A stretch of DNA of 64,000 bases from Adiantum capillus-veneris (lineage: Eukaryota > Streptophyta > Polypodiopsida > Polypodiales > Pteridaceae), in contig CM043950.1 in assembly GCA_014529385.2 (NCBI GenBank), forward strand, positions 75,463,935-75,527,934. The letters run 5' to 3'. Position 1 is the first letter of the stretch. Each line of letters begins with the position of its first letter. The position numbers and the translations under genes were made by a program. Below the pieces are notes generated by a model. The model had not been told where the DNA came from. It saw nothing but the letters and a program-made list of their open reading frames with translations, and did no database searches. Positions 60,572-64,000 of this stretch are shown here, piece after piece.

Positions 60572-62929
60572 TGCTCGGGCTGCTTTGAAGTGTATCCTTA
60601 ATGATCAAGCAAACATAAATATATATATGTAAGAAAGAGAGAGAAGGGGGAAGGGGGTGCTTGTTGCACTAATGCCTTCTTACAAATCTGTCATGACCAA
60701 TCAAAGTGAGATTAGTATTTGTTCATCATAGGCTGAGTAAATTACACCACAACACATCACAAGAAAAAAACCACCCCAATCACTGTCTTAAAGCCAGAGG
60801 AGTCCTCTCCACCCTGTCGCCCTCTTACAACATGTGGGATTTATGGCTAAATTGATAACAATACCCGGAGACCAGCTATCAAGAGCTTAAATAAAACACT
60901 AAGACACTTACACATCATTATTGTCCATGACTTGACGTTGGAAGGGAGACAAGGAATCCATGCTTAGTCCAAATTCACCCTCCTTGATTCAGCAAATGTT
61001 GGGCTTACTCTAGTAGGAGAAATAATAGACTTCCTACTCTCAATTTAATGATCACTCTCTCTAACAATGGCATAGAGTTCCCTTGCTAATCACCCCTAAT
61101 ACAACACATACATATGCCTAATGCCAATAAGATTCCACTCAAGAGCTCCTTCTCAAGAGGTTGAGATTGGCTTCTCAAGCTATAGCATAGTGCTCTTTCT
61201 TCTCCCCCCTTTTTAGTGCTAGCTACACCCTCCTTTTATAGAAATTTTGAAGGCTAGGGTTACACCTCTAACCATGTTTGGGTTAGATTTTCAGCAATTT
61301 ATCTAATTTCTTTTGCTTGGAATTATCAAGAAGTTGGTGGGGAAAGAGAGAGGAGAGAAATGGAGGTGATAGGACTTTTCATAGTGGGTTAGTGTTAGTA
61401 GAGTTAGTATTAATTTACAAATGGAATTGGATATTTACAATGGGAGTATCCATGTAGGATACAAATAAGGAAGAAAAACTCTTAAGAGGTAAGAAAAGGT
61501 GGATTTCTTACAAGGCTGATGCTCCAAGTGCCTTGAGTACGGCCAATTTTGACGCTTGTTGACGGTCCACTAGCTTTGACAGTACATTTTTTCTCCACTC
61601 TTGACCTTCCTTGAGAGACAAGGTAATTGAAGCTGACTAATCAACCACCATGATGCTGTCTTTTAAGAGAAGAGACTGAATTTTGTGTTTTTTTTGATAG
61701 ATATTGGTAATTTGGAGGAGGAAAAATGAGACTAGGTGGTCAATTTTGCAATGGAATTGTGTGTGGGAGGTATGAGTTCACCATGGTTTCTCTTATTCTT
61801 CAAGGTTGAGGAGAAGGTGAGTAGGGTGCAGAGAGAAGTGGTGAGAGAGGTGGGGATGATGAGTGGAGAAGTGTGTGTGAAAGAGGAAAATGATAAAGTG
61901 GAAGAGAGAGTGTGGCTGCATAGCATGGGAAAACTGGGGTCCACTAATAAAATCATAGCTCACAGCTCGTAGCTCAAAAAAATATGAAAAAAGTTGAGGC
62001 AAAAGTTCAGCCCACGAGCTACAACTTTTGTTTGTATCACCTTTTCAAATTCGAAGAGCAAGTGAAATTTAAAAATTCAGCAAAACCGACCGTTTTTTTC
62101 CACTACACAAGGTGCTTGTGGGGTCCTTCTTTGGATGATTCTTTTGAATACCTCCATAGTGCATGTATGCATGCCACCTACCCTTGACCTTATTTGGTAG
62201 GTCTATAATTTAAGATATTGTTGAGATCATGCTATAAGTGAATAGTACAACTAAGAAAATCAAATATTGAGGGGTCTAAAAAATATGTACATGTCAAATA
62301 TAAATAATATAAGTGGAAAAAATATAAAGGGGTCAAAAGAAATCTCTCTCATTATGAGGCTACCATAAAAAGATAAATATTTTTGGTGTTCTAATTTTTT
62401 AGAAAGAAAACAAAATAGATGTAGGAAGGGAAAAATCACAATAGTGAAAAAATATACACATAAATAAAACTAGTTTTTTTGGATTTTTGTTGGGGTGGAG
62501 TTACACCAAATATAAGAGAAGCTTACATGAAAATATTTCTATATGGAATAAAGAGTATGAAAAATGGTAAGAAAAATTGTGGTAATGGTGAGGCAATGTA
62601 CAGAGCATAAATAACACACACCTAGGTAGAAATATTTAAATAAATACCAAAATAATTATGAAAAAATCTTTTATTTAGGCCCTATATACAAAGAAATATT
62701 TACATACGCATGGGCCATAATATCCTTATTTTTTATTTTTTTGGCTCAACTAGCCCAATGACTAGCTAATTGAGGGTTTTTTATTTCAGTAAGGAGATAT
62801 GGGAAAAGTCCCCTAACTCACACGCACCTATATACAGTGAAAGGGTGAGGGTAACCACAGTGTTTGAGTGATTTGATAGGGTGAGATAACTCACTATGGC
62901 AATTACAGAGAGCCGAAAAACGGCTATCA
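60233..62929 (-). repeat. 5' LTR of the Tat element (2,697 bp)
   Basis: Same ends as the 3' LTR. Its GA tract is (GA)35 at 60499-60568, against 15 units in the other LTR. No coding content. Confidence 0.9.
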
Positions 62930-64000
62930 CCGTCTTTAGGCTTTCTGAATACTCCGGAACTTTGAGGAAAACCTTGTCTCCTTCTTTCAAAGTAGCAAGA
63001 AGACGATGCTCATCTGCGTACTTCTTATATTCATCTTGAGCTTGCTTAACAATTTGTCGAGCAAACTCGAAGCATGTCAAAACGGTCTTGGAGAAAATCC
63101 TTCGCTTGCTGTATCTTCTCCTTAGCCAACCCCACCGTAATGGGTGATCTAGGTTGAAATCCATACAAAAGCATAAATGGACTAAACCCTATAGTCACAT
63201 GCTTTGAACTATTATAAGAAAATTCCAATATAAGTAAGTAGTCTTTCCATTTGGTTTTCTTCTTGCTAACGTACACTCAAAGCATATCCTCTAGCACTTG
63301 ATTAAGGCTTTCGGTTTGACCATCCCTTGTTGGATGATCAGCCGTACTTAGATTAAGTTTAGTTTCCAACTTTTGGAACACATCTCTCCAGAAGTGACTA
63401 TCGAACTTTCAATCTCTATCACTAATGATACTAGCTGGAAGACCGTAGAGTTTATATATATGCTCTATAAATAGCCATGCTAATTCCGATGTCTTAACCG
63501 TAGTCTTACTGGAAATGAATCGGCCCATCTTTGTGAGACGGTCTACAATTACCCAAATGGCATCATGGCCACGATTTGTAGTAGGAGTCCAACTACAAAA
63601 TCCATAGAGATACTCTCCTACTTACCTTGTGGAATCTCTAAAGGATGTAAAAGGCCACCTACCTTGAAATGCTCTACCTTATTAACTTGGCACTGTTGGC
63701 AGTTTAGTACGTACTCTTGAAAATCATGATGAAGCCCAACCAGTACTAAATTTCCATCGAACTAAGGCATATGTCTTACGAATACCTAGATGACCAGCAC
63801 TTGAACTATCGTGACACTCAAATGAGATTTGGCACCTAGTGTCTGAGTCCTTTGGAACACATAGTCTACGTTTGTGAAGTAAGTAGCCATCGTCAATGGA
63901 AAAAATATTCCTAAGTAGGGGTGGAGCTCTGTTTGTTGGAGTTTCTATCTACACGTGCAGAGACATGTTGATCTAGCTGTTCAGAGACATGTGAGTGTGA
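62930..64000 (-). pseudogene. Chromovirus pol remnant, unit C (part 2), runs off the window
   Basis: It continues the unit C pol interrupted at 51870 and matches 42390-43460 of unit B: WKDYLLILEFSYNSSKH, GFSPFMLLYGFQPRSP, the integrase core (with a 2-base deletion near 63585 that breaks DFVVGL) and the zinc region. The TGA after ISDRD is at 63409-63411, as in A and B. Confidence 0.85.

Larger units (their letters stand above)
51871..62929 (-). mobile_element. Ty3/gypsy element, Tat lineage, 11.06 kb, defective
   Basis: LTRs lie at 51871-54537 and 60233-62929, with an internal domain of 5.7 kb. On the minus strand each LTR begins TGATAGCCG and ends GGCTTCA. The order is 5' LTR (right), primer site region, gag, protease remnant, RT, RNase H, second RNase H, integrase, polypurine tract (CCTGGGGGAGGGCTAA, 54553-54538), 3' LTR. 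The extra archaeal-type RNase H marks the Tat clade. The uninterrupted target is seen in unit B near 42386-42395. The flanks read CCAAT and CCGTC where a 5-bp duplication should be, so it has either decayed or not formed cleanly. At least five lesions disable it. Confidence 0.92.

Overview
The window is nuclear DNA from a land plant, probably a large, repeat-rich genome. The evidence is plant-type Ty1/copia (Tnt1-like), Ty3/gypsy (Tat and chromovirus), an L1-type LINE, a CACTA-type transposase relic, and fragments of two plant gene families (a plastid-type GNAT acetyltransferase and an LRR receptor kinase). I cannot name the species. A fern or gymnosperm is a guess only. I see no intact host gene, tRNA, rRNA or CRISPR array; nearly all of the window is nested, decayed mobile DNA.

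Layout. 0-2.4 kb: GNAT gene fragment, a copia-like LTR (1307-1571), then a broken Ty3/gypsy RT-RNase H piece. 2.4-7.6 kb: two copies of a dispersed repeat I call R1 (forms a and b), the second running into a CACTA-type relic. 7.6-8.2 kb: 5' end of a minus-strand LTR element (LTR plus primer site). 8.2-10.4 kb: low-information DNA with short repeats. 10.4-15.7 kb: dead L1-type LINE, plus strand. 15.9-16.9 kb: partial non-autonomous LTR element with a duplicated TATA segment and a 46-bp minisatellite. 16.9-22.3 kb: one R1 copy interrupted by a solo LTR (18113-18370) and by a complete 2.2-kb non-autonomous LTR element (19133-21377) carrying a receptor-kinase fragment. 22.3-27.2 kb: Tnt1-like copia element, minus strand, several disabling lesions.

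27.2 kb to the end: three head-to-tail copies (A 27.2-37.3, B 37.3-47.2, C 47.2 to beyond the window) of a roughly 10-kb composite unit. In order it holds CACTA relic, small LTR element, chromovirus LTR and pol remnant, then R1a and R1b. Shared stop codons in the chromovirus integrase show that the copies arose by duplicating an already dead composite. Unit C is split by an 11.06-kb Tat-lineage element (51871-62929) with 2.7-kb LTRs; unit B supplies its empty site.

No genes here work together as a pathway. The interest is historical: gene capture by small LTR elements, a microsatellite at one fixed site in R1 with very different lengths per copy, several datable insertions with empty sites in the same window, and short-repeat-mediated deletions that differ between units.
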